From: Ascidia mentula
Lineage: Eukaryota; Chordata; Ascidiacea; Phlebobranchia; Ascidiidae
Length of the DNA: 64,000 bases
Direction: 5' to 3'
Assembly: GCA_947561715.1 (NCBI GenBank)
Contig: OX387202.1
Span: 5,965,001-6,029,000, forward strand
The notes under the pieces were generated by a model that made no database searches, was not told the DNA's origin, and worked only from the letters and a program-made list of their open reading frames with translations. Positions 22,687-36,300 of the stretch are shown here, in pieces; the first letter of the stretch is position 1, and the number at the start of each line of letters is the position of its first letter. A program made the position numbers and the translations under genes.

Positions 22687-23789
22687 TCTGGTTACATACC
22701 TACACCAACCTGGCCATACTTTTCATCAATGATGTTTTTGGACAATTATACAAAGCATCGCATGCAATATTGTTATTAAACTTATTTGGTTGTATCTGAA
22801 CTTACTACATGTTTAGGACTGAGTCTCACATTTTGCAAGAGGACCCAACTTTGATAGCAGAACAACAAGTTTACTCAGCTTTTTGTAAGGCAGCAGACAT
22901 TGGTAATACAATCAACAGCATGTTAATAAACTGTTAGGACAAGGTCCTGTATTTTTTAGGCATAAGTCCTGATACTTCAGGTAAACAGCCCGAAGTACAT
23001 GAAATTTGTACACCTGAAAGTTTAGAAACCCCCAAAAAACGAAATCCACAAGCATTAACTGGTCGTTCACCCAGTTCAGTTGGTAAAAAGAGAAGGAGGA
23101 AGGCAGCGGGTGTGGATCTATCGGTAATATTATTTAAACCTAGCAAGAGGATATGTAAAATAATTTATATCATTTAATTGCAATGATTTTGCATGGGAAC
23201 AATTGGGTGAAACTTTGCACACAACCAATGCTTTGATTTCTGAACAACTAAAAAAACCTCAGCATTCCATTATGCCAAAATTATTGAACAAAGATTAGAT
23301 GCATTGCCAAACAACATGCATAAAGCTTTTGTAGCCATTACTGTAATACTGGCAGATTATGACAAAGTTGAGATGCAGGAAACTGCGGAGATTGTATAGC
23401 TTTATATTCATTGTATATATGCAAATATCAAACTGCTTTTAGTTCTTTTTCACATGTTTGACTGCAATTTACTTGAAACACAAGTATTGGTACTGCTCTT
23501 TTCATTTCACTGTTCACTTTCTTTAGTATTTTACTGCCAGTGTTCTGTTCTATTCATCTGTAGTGTTTTTTATTTCCTTCAAATATCTCTTCAATTTGCA
23601 TTGTTATATATGCCAACATTCAGTATGCATTAACTGTTATTTTATTACAAAAAAAGACAATAAACATAAAAAAGAAAAGCAGTCGGTCTTACTCAAGGGT
23701 TGTTCCCTGTGAAACAGGGGAAAAAATGTTGTAATGCCAAGCAACTTCCCCCTGGCTGCTGCTAAGGTAGTCCTTCAGCAAGTCTCTTA

Positions 23790-24090
23790 TTTGCCTTGCA
23801 TACAATGAATGGTGGTGAAATGTTTGATGTTGGGAAGACATACAGTTTCCTCTTGTCGTCAAGCTCCCTCAACAAGTTCAACAGTTACTTCATAGGCACC
23901 AATGCACTGTATTCCCTAGTTTCCAAAGACTTCTTCAAATTTTTGCTCTGCAACCAGTTATGTAAAACCACAGTAGCCTTAACAACTTGAGTTGCAGTTT
24001 CAACGTTTGCCATTATTGTTGATCTAAGTATCCGCCATCTTTGAGCAAGGATACCAAAGGAAAATCACTGATCTGCAATTGTATTGTACA
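23790..24090 (-). pseudogene. C-terminal part of Harbinger DDE transposase
   Basis: The minus strand reads [20 protein letters not shown], then [16 protein letters not shown] and EYSALVPM. FGxLxxRWRIL and VxAxVVLHNxL are conserved near the end of DDE_Tnp_4 nucleases. The preceding catalytic part was not found, so this is a truncated gene. Confidence 0.72.
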
Positions 24091-24294
24091 TGTGCGCAGC
24101 AGCAGCAGTCATCGGTCCTTTGTTGACATGCGCAACCAAGCGTAAATTCGTACGATAACGGATTCTGTGTACAGTGCCTTTTAACGGATGGTTCGGAACG
24201 AAAATTCATTCCGTTTACGTGCGTAATCTGTCGGTCCGTTTTCGGATGCGATTTACGTACGTTCACGCATTACGCATTCTGTGTACAGCCACCT

Positions 24295-27100
24295 TCACGT
24301 GTAACAGGTGTGTAGCGGGGTGTAACATTTACAACAAGTTGTTGTAAACAGCTGGAAAATACACACATTGCTCCTTATCGTTTACCCAATGGTCGTTTTT
24401 GGACCTTTTTGTTCTTTTGGGAAAAGTTGTTATCATTTTTGAAGTTTCGTTCGTGCCTCACTTTATCGGTTATCATGTTTATAAACGATATTTGCGTTTA
24501 TGCAAAAGCGACAGCTGGCAGTAAAACAATCTGCAACACTCCAACCACTTTGAATTGAAAATGGGTCCAAGAACATGATTGGGGGTCATTAACACAGCCT
24601 GCATAAAATTAGTACGCTTCATTTACTGGAAAACTCACAGTTTGCCCACCGCGTACTACGCTGAATAATCTTCTTAATAAAGCACTGATACGCAGTTTGA
24701 CAAATAATAACTTTGCACTCACTAAATATCCCTAAAATTGCGAGGCGTTCAAGCATTAATATTCATGAAAACATTAAAAGATAACAGTTTAATTGACTTT
24801 GATACCACATCGTTCCTGCTATTATTTAAGATTTGTTTCTGTATGTCAATACCGTGCAGCTTCAATGACCACAACGTGTTTAATAATAAAAAAACGCGGT
24901 TCCACCATAGGTTCAATGATACTATCTGTATCAATCTGTCCACTACCAAACCAAATACACTCTAGTTATTAACACATGCCGGTGACAAGTGCCGTAATAA
25001 CGTACAAAGCTCCGCGTTCCTAAATATTACATAACGAATGCATCACAACTTTGTGTGAGATTAGTAGAAAGGTTTTGTAAATCCTTTCATAATTATACAC
25101 ACACGTGATAGTGTACAACAACTTCTTGTAATTGTTTCTCCACACCACCGTTTGTCACATCGCGGGATGATGCAAGCGGTGATAGCTTGTCTTCTCTACG
25201 TGTTTTTTTGGTGTTGTTATGGTACATGTTTGCATCGATGCGCCATAACCCTGACTAGGTTTCGCCGTATAGCAGCCAAGACATTGATTAAATACAATTT
25301 ACGTTAATTTTGTATGCCAGCATGAATATAATCTTAGCTACTGTCACAAATGTGTTATAGATCGACCTAATGCGATAGTCTATGGCCTAATTCCCATGCG
25401 ACGATATCTCGCAACCACCGGACGTTTACTGTGCGTATCAAATCTTTTGTTTCGAACGGCCGCTTCGCACCCTCATTTCTTTTGTTTTCGTCCCGAATGT
25501 GCCAGTTTTATCGCGTCGCCCGTTACTTGCTGCAGCCACCATTGTTGATACTGCTGGGAAAAAAAGTTAACGCTTTTGACCCCAGTCATTGTTACCCAAA
25601 CGATATAAGTAGCACTCTGTTTTCTAAAACAATTCATTTTAGTACAAACCCGCGCTGGTAAAAGTTTACACGTAAAAGCATTTAGCGTATGTGTAGTTAC
25701 AAAAGTGTAGTTCAGTGTATTGGTTAAATTTATAACCGTGTTACTACGTCTGTAAGTAATCGTATTTTGTGTGTTGCAATTCTGTTTGAATAAGACAATA
25801 AAGGTGTAGGAAAAGGTTTATTGCTGATCAGGGTACAAGTGCGTTGCTGTTAAGGAACTTCCAACAGTCAGACCCATCTTTTGCGTAACCGTTAAAACGG
25901 AACGTGACAGCTACGATTGCTGTGTTGTGTAAATATTCAATATCTGTATGCTTTGAGCAAACTGGCAAACCCAGTTCTTTTTAGGGAACTTAAATGCCAG
26001 TCCATGTTAATGAGGGAATTGTTTCCTCTGCCTTGCGATTCCAGTGTTTGTGAACAATCATAGCCGTTGTAAACATTTCCTGTACTTCGTTCGCATTGCC
26101 ACTGACCCTAGTCTGACAATAGGGCAAACGCTAACTTCAAAATCGCACAGCGTTCTCCACTTCATTCTGTGTTTCAAACTCTGTTTCACACGCATGTCCG
26201 GCTCCGTTATTTCCTCTTTCTCATCAATGTTTGCTCTTGCAAGCGTTGTGCCTCGCATTCTGCTTTCTAAGTTATTGTGGCCTGCGCAAACAGTTTGATT
26301 GAGATATTTCACTAACAGAAAAAAGTTCATGTTGGTAACACACGTCAAAATTATAAAGCATGTTCATGGAGTAGATCACGACTGACAATTATAGGAAAAC
26401 GAAAGACCAGCTTACCACTGTACAGTTTGTTGCAAAATAATGTTAATATTGTTAAAGGAACAGTTTGCATTGATGTTCTTGATTTATCCATGTAACTTGT
26501 TTTATAACTCACGCGACTACATAGCTTGTTAACAGTAGGAATTTAGGTTGTGAAAGTTAAAACGTATAATGTAAATTAAATGTAAACTCTTTGTAAACTC
26601 CACAAGATACTTTCAGTATGGTGCAAGAAAGGTTTTTGATTATTTTTGTGATTGGATAGCAATTTGTTGTGCTTACATAAATGTTTCGAGGGGATTTATT
26701 TTTGTGTTTGATTCACGAATCCGTGATGTTCTTGTTAGATTTTTTTGCTTTTGTTTGCTAAGATTATTCCATGTTGTGTTATACATAATCAAAGGTCTTG
26801 AGGCGAGTGGAGCCGTATGTTGTTAATGTGACACTTATGCCTGTGTTAGGTAGCTGCTGACCTTATTTGTTCTGCTGAGTGAGATGCTTACATCAGTTGA
26901 AATGATGAAAACCATTTTTTACATTAGCATGCACTTTTCCAGAAAAATATACATATGAGTGGTTTAGATTGCTTTATGTTTGGATTGTTTCCTGAAAATA
27001 TTATATTTTACACAGACAGGTTGTATTCAAATAATAAACAACGACGAATAAAGCACCAAAGATATTAAAAAACATTTAATTGTTTTACAGGTGGGAATCA
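24295..27100. other. No recognisable gene
   Basis: Only short frames of unlike composition. No domain, repeat exon or transposon end could be supported. It may contain the promoter and 5' exons of the zinc-finger gene; a possible acceptor (TGTTTTACAG) lies near 27,090. Confidence 0.4.
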
Positions 27101-27181
27101 AATAGGTAATTTTCGAAATATTTTTCTTGAAAAAACTAAAAAACAACAAACACCTACTCACGTTTACATTCTTCCTTAAAA

Positions 27182-27907
27182 ATGCAACCCAAAAACTACA
27201 CGATGATACAAACCAGAGAAGGACAAAAGAAATTCACTTGCAATATATGTGAAAAACAAATTACTTTGAGAAATTTAAAACCTCACAGTTGGATACACAC
27301 AGGGGAAAAACCTTACAAATGTAAAATTTGCGGAAAGCCATTTCGACAAAATGCACAGCTCAGAGATCACATCAGGATTCACACCGGCGAAAGACCTTTT
27401 AAATGTAAAGTATGTGAAAAAACTTTTAATGTTGCTAGTCATGTAAAGCAGCACCTTCGGATACACACTGGAGAAAAACCTTATCAATGTGATATTTGTA
27501 AAAAAAAATTATCTTCAAAAGGCAGTTTGAAGCTACACTTTCGTACGCATACTGGAGAGAAACGTTATAAATGTGATGTTTGCGAAAAGCAATTCACATA
27601 CTCTTGGAATTTAAAGGAGCATATTGCAACACACGCAAGGGAGAAAAGGCACAAGTGTGATGTATGTGAGAAAAATTTTCGGCGCAGAAATACTCTAAAT
27701 CTACATCTCCGTACACATACAGGAGAAAAACCTTACAAATGTGAGATTTGCAAAAAGCAATTTACGCAAAGTGGAACATTAAAGACTCACGTGAGAATAC
27801 ACTATGGGGAACGACCTTACAAATGCAAAGTTTGTGAAAAACGTTTTACCACTGGAGGACAGTTAAAGGTTCATACCCGGACTCACACTGGAGAAAAGCC
27901 TGTGTGA
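27182..27907 (+). CDS. C2H2 zinc-finger protein, eight fingers
   Basis: A single open frame of 241 residues starts [18 protein letters not shown] and runs as eight tandem C2H2 fingers joined by HTGEKP-type linkers. Finger 1 is one residue short between its Cys and His pairs. The fifth linker is HAREKR instead of TGEKP. Such arrays bind DNA in the nucleus, usually as transcription regulators; the target cannot be told. There is no KRAB, BTB or ZAD domain, so the frame is almost all fingers. The chosen ATG follows an AT-rich 5' leader with a possible upstream acceptor near 27,090. The frame stops right after the last EKP, and finger-like sequence continues beyond it in another frame. Confidence 0.88.
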   Translation: MQPKNYTMIQTREGQKKFTCNICEKQITLRNLKPHSWIHTGEKPYKCKICGKPFRQNAQLRDHIRIHTGERPFKCKVCEKTFNVASHVKQHLRIHTGEKPYQCDICKKKLSSKGSLKLHFRTHTGEKRYKCDVCEKQFTYSWNLKEHIATHAREKRHKCDVCEKNFRRRNTLNLHLRTHTGEKPYKCEICKKQFTQSGTLKTHVRIHYGERPYKCKVCEKRFTTGGQLKVHTRTHTGEKPV

Positions 27908-28130
27908 ATGTATAGTTTTCCAAAAATCATTTCCACAAAGTTCAATCCTAAAGCAACACCCACTCACTGATTCTAATGAAATACATGATAAATGATTGTT
28001 TTTGATACCATATGTTGGAGCTATTACCGGGGAAATGCCTATGAAAACGAGTTTGTTAGATAAAGAGCCCTGCTTTTGCCCACAAGAAGTGCCAACAATT
28101 TAAATACAACACAGTCTTTAGAGCATTGGA
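27904..28130 (+). pseudogene. Eroded further zinc fingers after the stop
   Basis: One base out of frame from the gene, the sequence reads [19 protein letters not shown], a finger with the right spacing up to the first His. Farther on, ITGEMP resembles a linker. The array was probably longer once and has been trimmed by a frameshift after finger eight. Confidence 0.55.
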
Positions 28131-28139
28131 GAAAACTCT

Positions 28140-30100
28140 TATCAATGTATTCATGAACAATTACACTTTTCGTTCGTGTTTTTTGGTGATTCATTACTTA
28201 ATTCTTCATTAAACTTGCATGTTGCTGCAACTTTCTTTAAACCATGTATAATTCTGTTCGAGAGGACAAAAGCCAGTTTCCACGTGATATTTGGGTTCTC
28301 ACGCGATAATATTGGTCAAAGTAATTGTTGATATAGGAATGTTCTTGTCGCACATATAAACTAATATAAAGGCTGGAAACATAGATATAAAGCATCTATG
28401 TTTCATATGTGTTTGTGAGCTTCTGTAAAGAAATTACGTGTATAGGAATTTGCTTCCACTGATCGAAGTTTTATGACGAAAGTATTGTTATTGGATAGGT
28501 TGAGTAAATTTGCTAAACTATTTATTTAGCAAATTTTTACTGTTTATCTGTGTGTTAATCTGGAAGTATAATATTGTGCAGAAAGTGAAAAATTGCAGCA
28601 AAAGAATGTTTATGTTATTTGCTAATTAAACAAACACGTCTTATCTTTTTTGGAAGACATGTGTAAGTGCAAAATGTGGGGATATGTTAGAAAGACAGCG
28701 ATCAAATGATCAAACAACAACGATCGAAGGCAACATAACTTTTGGTAGAAGGCCTATGTTGTGGTACGCAACAGAATACTCATTTCGCACTCTGTGTTTA
28801 CTTCGTACCCAACGTCGTTTTGCATACGCAGAATTTCTGTGCCGGAATGTTAATTGAATTTCCTGCTATAAAGGCAGGTCTCCCTGTACTTACCTTCATT
28901 CTATTATTTTGTGCTATACGAAAATACATCGGCCCACATGAAAAAAGTTAAAAAAAAACAATGTTTCCCGAAAGAATCGAAGACAATAGTTTGCAAAACA
29001 AAGTTTTCATAAACCAAAAATACTTAATTTTATGTGATTTTAAAATGGCGTGTAGATTTGTAGATTTCACACGTGTAGATTCTCAAGGACACGTGCAGAT
29101 TCTCAACAGAAGTTTAAAAATATACTTTTGTGTATCTAGAACCACACTTGTGGTAACATATTAGATTTAATACTGTTTCTCAATCGCTTGTGTGTGGTCC
29201 CGAAGCTGTCTTACGGCGGTTAATATTTCTAGTTTAGAACCGTAAGGTTTATGTAGACAGTCGCTGGATTGAAATCATATATTTTAACAACGTTTGATTC
29301 GGTTCATGCGGGGTGGTTCCCTCCGGTTTACTGAAACGTTGGAACAAGAATAAACTTATCTGAATATAGTTTGTAAACGCTGCGTATGTTCCGAATGAAG
29401 AGACATTTTCAAACAAATACAAAATACTCCTTTATATCACAAAATTTACGTAACTTTACATGAACAAGAAAATACGGGAAGTAAATCACTTAAAGAAATA
29501 AAACAAACTATATAGGTGAAATAATTGCGGCAGATAACCAGCATGTAAAGCAGTGATGCATTTTAGCCCAGTGATCTAAAGGTAAACGAAAGGTGAGTGG
29601 TAAATATCGTGTTGCGCATTGAAGTGAAATCAATTTTCCGATTATTTTGGAGGATGGGCGGAAAACCTACTGTTTACTGTGGATGACCTGTGTTACATGT
29701 TAAATTGGTGGCATGTTGAGTTCACTTTATAAAATGCCAATGCCTTGGATAGATAATAAACCACCTTCAAACAGACAAACACGAACCAAATACAATTCAC
29801 GTATTGCAACGACTCGATTTATGGTACTGAATAAATCGGAAAAACCATTCATGTACCAAATCGATAAATTACACAAAAATCTGATTTTTCTCAGAAGATT
29901 CTTACATTATACATTGCTTTTGTTAGTTTTGGATATTCACTGGAGACACAAAAACGTTTTTGGATGGAAGTCAAAGTCGCACAGTTTTTGGATAAAAGTT
30001 AAACGTACGTGAAGGAACACTTTTCAGCTTTGCTTTTAATACATTACAGATTATACAACATTTAGAGTTTTTTTTATAGGCTATCGAAACTATTTTAACA
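28140..30100. other. No recognisable gene
   Basis: Short frames only, including one of 99 residues at 29713-30012 without recognisable motifs. A small inverted repeat occurs near 29.21-29.25 kb (CTTACGGCGGTTAA against GAACCGTAAG). Confidence 0.4.
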
Positions 30101-30127
30101 ATTGCGATGCACGCAGGAATTTTGATC

Positions 30128-32055
30128 TCAAAATTTACTGGTGCAGCCATTGGTCCGTTTATCTGTGGTTGCACCTGGTTGTTCGCTTTCATTATTCCCT
30201 CGTAGTTCCAAACCATCCCCTTTTTTCGTACACGGAATTATAATATGTTTGATGACGTCATCCATGACGCAATAAAGCAGGAAAACAATAACCCCCTGGG
30301 CTCCGTTAACTAACGCGTGGATGTACATGAAAATTTGGTTTGTGATCATGTTTCCAACACCTGTAGGAACAAAATCAAAGATAATGTGTAGAAATACAAG
30401 CAAATTACGTCACACAACGACGCTTTAAGCACCTGTAAAAAACGCTAATGCCCAGGTTCCTCCAAGCATCACAAAAAGAAATAGAAAAGATATCATCGCT
30501 CTCAGTGCGTCATGTAAACCGGAATTTTCCCCTCTGTTTAACATCTTTCTAGCGTTGAATGTCACGTATGTCGTCTTTCCGATGATGACCAGGTTAATGC
30601 AAAGAATGACAGCCAGTGGAGCGAGGACAGAGGCGAAAAACACTGGAGTGTTGGAAGCCAACCAGCATCTGTCGTATTTATGAATGGGCAAATTAAGTTC
30701 ATTAGATTGGTGACACAACTCGTAAAAAGGTCGAGGTTTCATGTAGAGATCGAATATAAACCCCATGCTTGCAGATGTGGTGACTATGATGATTGGAAGA
30801 AGCCAACCGGTAGCGAAGAAAATCTTGAGGCGCTTTGAAGCATCTTGAAGTTGAAACTTAAAAGGGTCAGAAGTTGCCTGGTAAAGTCGGATTCCTTCCA
30901 CAAGGAACCACATTCCTGAAAAAATCAATAAAATAGCAATCACCGATGCTGATTCTGTAACGTAGGTCAGAATCTAAAAACATAAAAATGTTTGCAAGAA
31001 TCTACTAAAAAATAAAATTCAAACAAAATGTGGCTTTCCTATATAATTTGTGTTTTTATAATTATTGTGTAGTATGTTTGTGACGTATATTTCCATTTGG
31101 TTAAAATAAATAGGGATAGGACGTCATAATGTGTATGAAACTATTTCCAACTGCCGAAGTAAACACAATTTACAGATATAAACCTTTCTGCTTCTTCTCT
31201 ACCGCGTAATGTTACCTTAATATCAATTGGAATAGAGATGGTTTTGACGGCCAGCAACACGGTGAAAATGGAAAGATGATTGCATTGGCATTTGATTTCA
31301 TTTTGGCAAAGGCAAGTCATTAAAAGTAAGGCAGCCTCTGTCTGAAAATACCCGATTTGTTTTATCCCAAAATAGACATATTGGTTCCAGTTCTTCAATC
31401 AGCTTTTCCTTGGTGATATTTTCGTTGATAGATTCGTTGCAAAGGACTTGTGGAGGTGGAGTGGGAACGGTGAAGGTTGTGTTGCCCTCTAGTTGTGGTC
31501 TGTTTTCCGCGATGCTGTTTGCAAAGAAACGAAAAACAACAACGAAAGTTGTGTTTTCTGTGGCCAAGTAGCGGGTTTTCACAAGGGAACGAAGAGCAGT
31601 ATTTGTTGGTCCTTTAACGAATAATGTCAAATCGGTTTTAATGACGAACGTTGCTGACACGAATGGTCCTACACCTTTAGTTTGCAGTGTAAAGCTTATT
31701 ATAGCTGAATTAATGTTAATGTTTTTAGTGTGGTGATCTTAATCGATTCTCAATTGAACAAGTTTAAGATGGCGAAAGATTTTCGATAAAGTTTTCAAGA
31801 CTTTCTAACTCCTCACAGGTAGAAAAATACTTAAAAGTTAACTTGGAAAATCTAACAGGTAATATTTATCATTTCTACGCTTAGTTTGGGTTATTGTTTC
31901 CTGACATTCTTAAATTTTCACTAACGCAGCATGTTCTGAAAAAAATAAGTAATCCTTACCAACAAAATCGTTATATTGCGTAACCAGTGACGTCGGCAAT
32001 GTATTGTTTGAAAACATTTCTTTTACATAGGCTGGATTTGTTCCTGTAACCATTG
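30128..32055 (-). CDS. Adhesion-GPCR-like gene, possibly decayed
   Basis: Exons 32055-31960, 31704-31216, 30973-30433 and 30360-30128 follow good splice signals with matching phases. The second exon codes a GAIN-like region (SFTLQTKGVGPFVSATFVIK) and a GPS-like motif: CLFWDKTNRVFSDRGC, then CQCNHLSIFTVLL. The third has MWFLVEGIRLY (end of helix 3), helix 4, the CWL loop, helix 5, and helix 6 with GGTWALAF. The last has helix 7 (QIFMYIHALVNGAQGVIVFL) and ends TSKF and stop. Such receptors sit in the plasma membrane and are cleaved at the GPS. Two oddities: the two halves of the GPS are in different frames of an otherwise open exon (about 31.30-31.33 kb), and helix 2 with part of helix 1 is missing. 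It may be a pseudogene, or the assembly may have an error. Confidence 0.72.
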
Positions 32056-32639
32056 CTGTAGTCTATCTATGAATTGTAACGTTATTCGTTTCGAGCAGTA
32101 GATTGATCCCAGCCAACAAGTTCTGATTTGTCAAGTTAAGCAAAAATATCTTTGGCATAAATTCCGTAAATTTCTTACCTTGTAGTTGCTTTAATCATAG
32201 TTGTCACTTACACTGATCACAGCAAACAACTATAAGGAAAGTTTAAACAAAACGAGTCGGAGCCGAAAATATTTGCGGAGTCGAAGTTGGTTTTACTCAA
32301 CGCGAAAAAATCATAATTAGAAGTTTCTAGTGGTCAACACAGATTATTTTCGTCCCTTCTGCGGCTACTTTATATCTTGTTCACTCATGTATGTCTTTAT
32401 CTGGATTTATTTAACACGTGAAGTTAATCCTGCAGAACATAGTATGACGTCACAATCAACTGACTTATATCGCTGCTAAAAAACGCAAATTAAGAATACA
32501 CAAATACTTCACAAACCAATAAAAACAAATCTAAATTTCTATCGCGCACAAGTTGACAATAAAAAGAGTCACGAAATATACACGAATAAGTTTATTATGT
32601 GGGTACTGATGGTTGCTTAAAATCATTGCAATGTAGGCA

Positions 32640-32850
32640 ATAGGTTCACTGGTATTACAGCCAAGTTGGATAAGTCATTTTTTCTCGATATGTTAAAGAT
32701 AAGTCATAATCAAGCTCTCGATGAGGTTTGAACTTACGATCCCAGGGGTAACCAGACCCTGGTAGCTACTCGGTCGAGACACACTGGTGTTCAAGCGCAC
32801 AAATTGACAGGAGAATAATTGCATGTTGTCAAGGTTGAGACCAGATAATA
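32640..32850. repeat. Degenerate tRNA-derived SINE downstream of gene B
   Basis: Contains CAAGCTCTCGATGAGGTTTG, ACCAGACCCTGG and TTCAAGCGCACAAATTGACAGG, a worn copy of the SINE at 20.8 and 43 kb. Its order and its distance from the last exon of gene B mirror the copy at 15.43-15.60 kb. Confidence 0.6.
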
Positions 32851-33164
32851 TAATGAGGTTAAGAATGTGGGAAAAAAGTCGGAAATAAAATTGATACAGG
32901 AACGTGATGGCGTAACAGAGTCATTGAGAACAAAAGAAAAAAATGCGTTGTGATTTTACCCAAAGCTTGACATAGTTGAACAAAATCACATACAATGTTA
33001 CGGGCGGATGGAAAACGAAAAATAAATGACATTTTATGAGGAACATACAGAAAATCCTTGTTTATGTTTCGTCATTGAATCAGCGTAGCGTGGTAATATT
33101 CATTTGAATGAACAACAAATATTTCATCGGATATAAATTAAGGAACTGCAAGCTAATTGGAAAG

Positions 33165-33329
33165 TTAAAAGTATACTTTTCCTCGCGACTTTGATCTGAT
33201 GAGATCCTCCCCTGCTTGTGTGAAGCCACAATTACCAGCACGCAACCTTTTAATGTTGTGAACACATGCAGCCAATGACTCAGCACTTTCATCACACAAA
33301 TGATTGAAGGACAGATGTAGTGCCACAAT
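33165..33329 (-). CDS. Gene B last exon: leucine-rich repeat and stop
   Basis: After TTTAG the frame reads IVALHLSFNHLCDESAESLA, then CGFTQAGEDLIRSKSRG, and ends VYF and TAA. It differs from the gene A last exon mainly by a shorter tail. The DNA similarity continues past the stop for several hundred bases. Confidence 0.7.
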   Translation of the reverse strand: MVALHLSFNHLCDESAESLAACVHNIKRLRAGNCGFTQAGEDLIRSKSRGKVYF

Positions 33330-36300
33330 CTAAACAACAAAAAAACTTGAGCTTGGAGGCTAGGATCATATTATGGTCGTAAATATCAAATTTTGCTGTT
33401 AAAAAATAGGATTTCACAAATGTCGATTCGCCAAGTTTTACAGCAAGTTTCTTCTCATCAGATTATTACTCATCGTTGTTTACAACATTTTGACCGAAAA
33501 TTTGTCATGAAGAAACACAGAATGATTTTGGAAATAGCGCTCATTGTTTCAAAATACCCGTCATTGTTTGCAAATAATCAATGGTTGGTTAATATTTCTT
33601 TCAAACGTTTTACAACAAAATTACAGCACAAATTTTGCTGTAATTCTTTAGTGTGATCGGTGTGACGTCACTCGACTTATAGTTGGAAATAGCGAACTGG
33701 GGTCAACTGAACATCGGATTTCGCAAATGTCGATACGTCATCGCTGCGTCGTTTCAGAAAAGAATAATCTTGCCCCACTCGGCTTTTCCAAATATTTCTT
33801 CCACCTTTAATCAGTGGGCATCAGGCTTTACCCAAAAATACACAAAGACGTTGCTCAGGAATGGGTTAATTTACTAGAGGTAATAATACGCTATTGTCGG
33901 ACAAGTGATAATTTAAATGTTCTCAATTTGTGTGGCCAGTATTATGTAAAATTGTAAATGAGATGTTGTCGTCCTCAGAGATAAAACATTCACTTTTGGA
34001 CGAAATCTTTGTGGAGGACGTGCGGCAGCTAAGAAATAAGTGGGGTTTTCCAAAATAGGTAATGAAAAATCTGTACATATGTCGGTAAACGTATTTAGAC
34101 ACTACTTTACAGCAGCTAAAGAGGTTTTGTGTCTGCTTGACAATTTGTTTCAACTCATGGCTAAAGTAACAGAAACGTTTAGAAATAGATGAGATCTGAA
34201 AAAACGACCCATTGTGGGGTTAAGGTAATCCTGTCACTTAAAAAATCAGGAAAACAAGACAAGAAATAGGAAGCAATCATTTTTTTGTACGCATATGAAA
34301 ATACCACACTAACTACATCAGCCATCAAGCCCGGTTGCTTGACACTTTTGACCTTTCTCGGCGAGACCTTGAAGAGAAGCTCCCAATTAAGAAATGCTTA
34401 TATTTGCCTCCACAGCTGAATACTGTTGTCAACAGTTCTTCTCCATACGAACAATCATTGGTGTCCTTTTCCTCGTTTGAAGCGTGGAGAAGAATATTAC
34501 ATACAAACCACTGGTCCATACAGCTCGCGCAAGATGTCTTCACCCTACAAAAAGTTGACCACTGCCAAAGCCAAATATCAGCCCCTTGGTTGTTACCGCT
34601 CCACATGGTACTCAAGTCTTCTGGCGGTTGGAGACCCTGTGGAGATTATCGCCGCATCAACGCAGCGACTCAACCTGATCGGTAGTTCCATCAAAAAATT
34701 CCACCGCTCGATTAACGGGATGTCGACTTTTTTCTCAAAGATAGATCTCGTCAGAGGATGCCATCAAGTTCTTGCCTTTCATCTGATATTCCCAACGCGG
34801 CTGCTATCACATCATTCAGACTTTTTAAATTTTTGCGCAGGACTTGGGGTTTTAATTTTGCGCAGAACTTGGGGTTTTATTTCACCATTTAAAATTTGTG
34901 TACATTAACCTTGATCGTATATTAGTTGCAAATCCAACACACCAAGAACATTATGACCATCTAAAATATCTCCAGCATGGACTCAACGATATTTGTTCCA
35001 TCTCAAAAAATTACTGCAAAGACTCCCCGACTACCGCTTGGTTCACAACCTACAAAAATGTCAATTTAGCAACGTCTTGTATATACGCGTTTGCAGATCG
35101 AGAAGCTGCCCAATGAAGTAATGTATTTATTTGGCTCAACAGCTAAGTAATGTTGCGGAAATGTCAATTATTGGCATCCATTCCTTATATATGCACGCCT
35201 CAGTTTTCCGGCTCCATGCCGAAGCCTGGAGTAAATCTGAAAATTTGTCCATTGCTAAAGCCGAATTACAAAAATGATGAATTTAGCAATTTTTTACCAA
35301 TACGCACCATGTGATTGGTATTGCTCTACTTCAAAGATTCTACCGCTTGATTAGCGGATGTCGTCTTTTCTCAAAGATTGATCTCGTCTGACGATACCAT
35401 TTAAGTTCCTGCAACTTACTCTGACATTCCCAAATTGGCTGTTATCACACCACTTAGACAATTTGAATTTTTGCGTTTCGAACATGTGGCACGTAAAAAT
35501 AAAACATGTTAATAATTAAACTAAGAGATGTTCATAACTTTAAAACTTTTCGGCAAAAAAGTAGCTTAGTTATGAGATACAGCTGATCAAAGTCGCATTT
35601 TTACCGCTGCGAACGAATTCGTGCAAAAGCGAGATTATTGTTGCGTGACGTCATAGAAGGCGTTTTGGTCGTGCGAGTGCTGGCAGCAAGCCTTATGCGT
35701 AGGAATGGAAAACATTGTAAAACTGGTTTAGCATAGTATTGCATTAAAACAGGGGACAAGAAGTGAACGATTTTGATGCTAATTTGAGCTGCAGACAGAT
35801 GGCCGCTGTTTTGACCTATTATGTGTTATTTAGTTGTGTGATAAAACGATTACTGGGGCAGGGTGTTCTTGTTGTTACAGGATTTATGATCGCTAACGTG
35901 ATACACAAACGTGTTGGTTTGTGACGTCAAGGTGACATATTTTTTTGTGATGTAAAACCTTGTCCTGACCTTCGAGGCAACGTAATCTGTAGATTCTCCT
36001 ATGTTTGAAACTATTTGATACCTGCAATATAAGGCGACTTCTCCTATGTAAACAATGTACTTTTTGGACATTTTTCGCCACAGAGAAAAAGGCTCAAGAT
36101 TTTTGGTCGCCGCTACTTTTCGGGCAGTTTTCTACATTTTTTAGTTGACATAGAACCGACAAGCTTTGGATATATGTTTGTTGTAGATGTACCTTTAATT
36201 TTACGCAAAGTTGACAAAATCGTGCCATATGCACTTAAAAGAACGCAGCAAAAGCATTTCGAGACGGACTTAAAAATGTTCACTTTGGTGAAGTTACTTT

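Larger units (their letters stand above)
21991..24294. mobile_element. PIF/Harbinger DNA transposon, internally reduced
   Basis: Ends are inverted repeats beginning AGGTGGCTGTACACAG (left at 21991, right at 24294 on the other strand), flanked on both sides by the 3-bp repeat TCA, as expected for Harbinger elements. Both ends also share GTCCG-rich subterminal sequence. Inside are a MADF-type gene on the plus strand and the end of a DDE nuclease gene on the minus strand, the usual two-gene arrangement of this superfamily. At 2.3 kb it is short for an autonomous element and most of the nuclease is missing. Confidence 0.82.
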
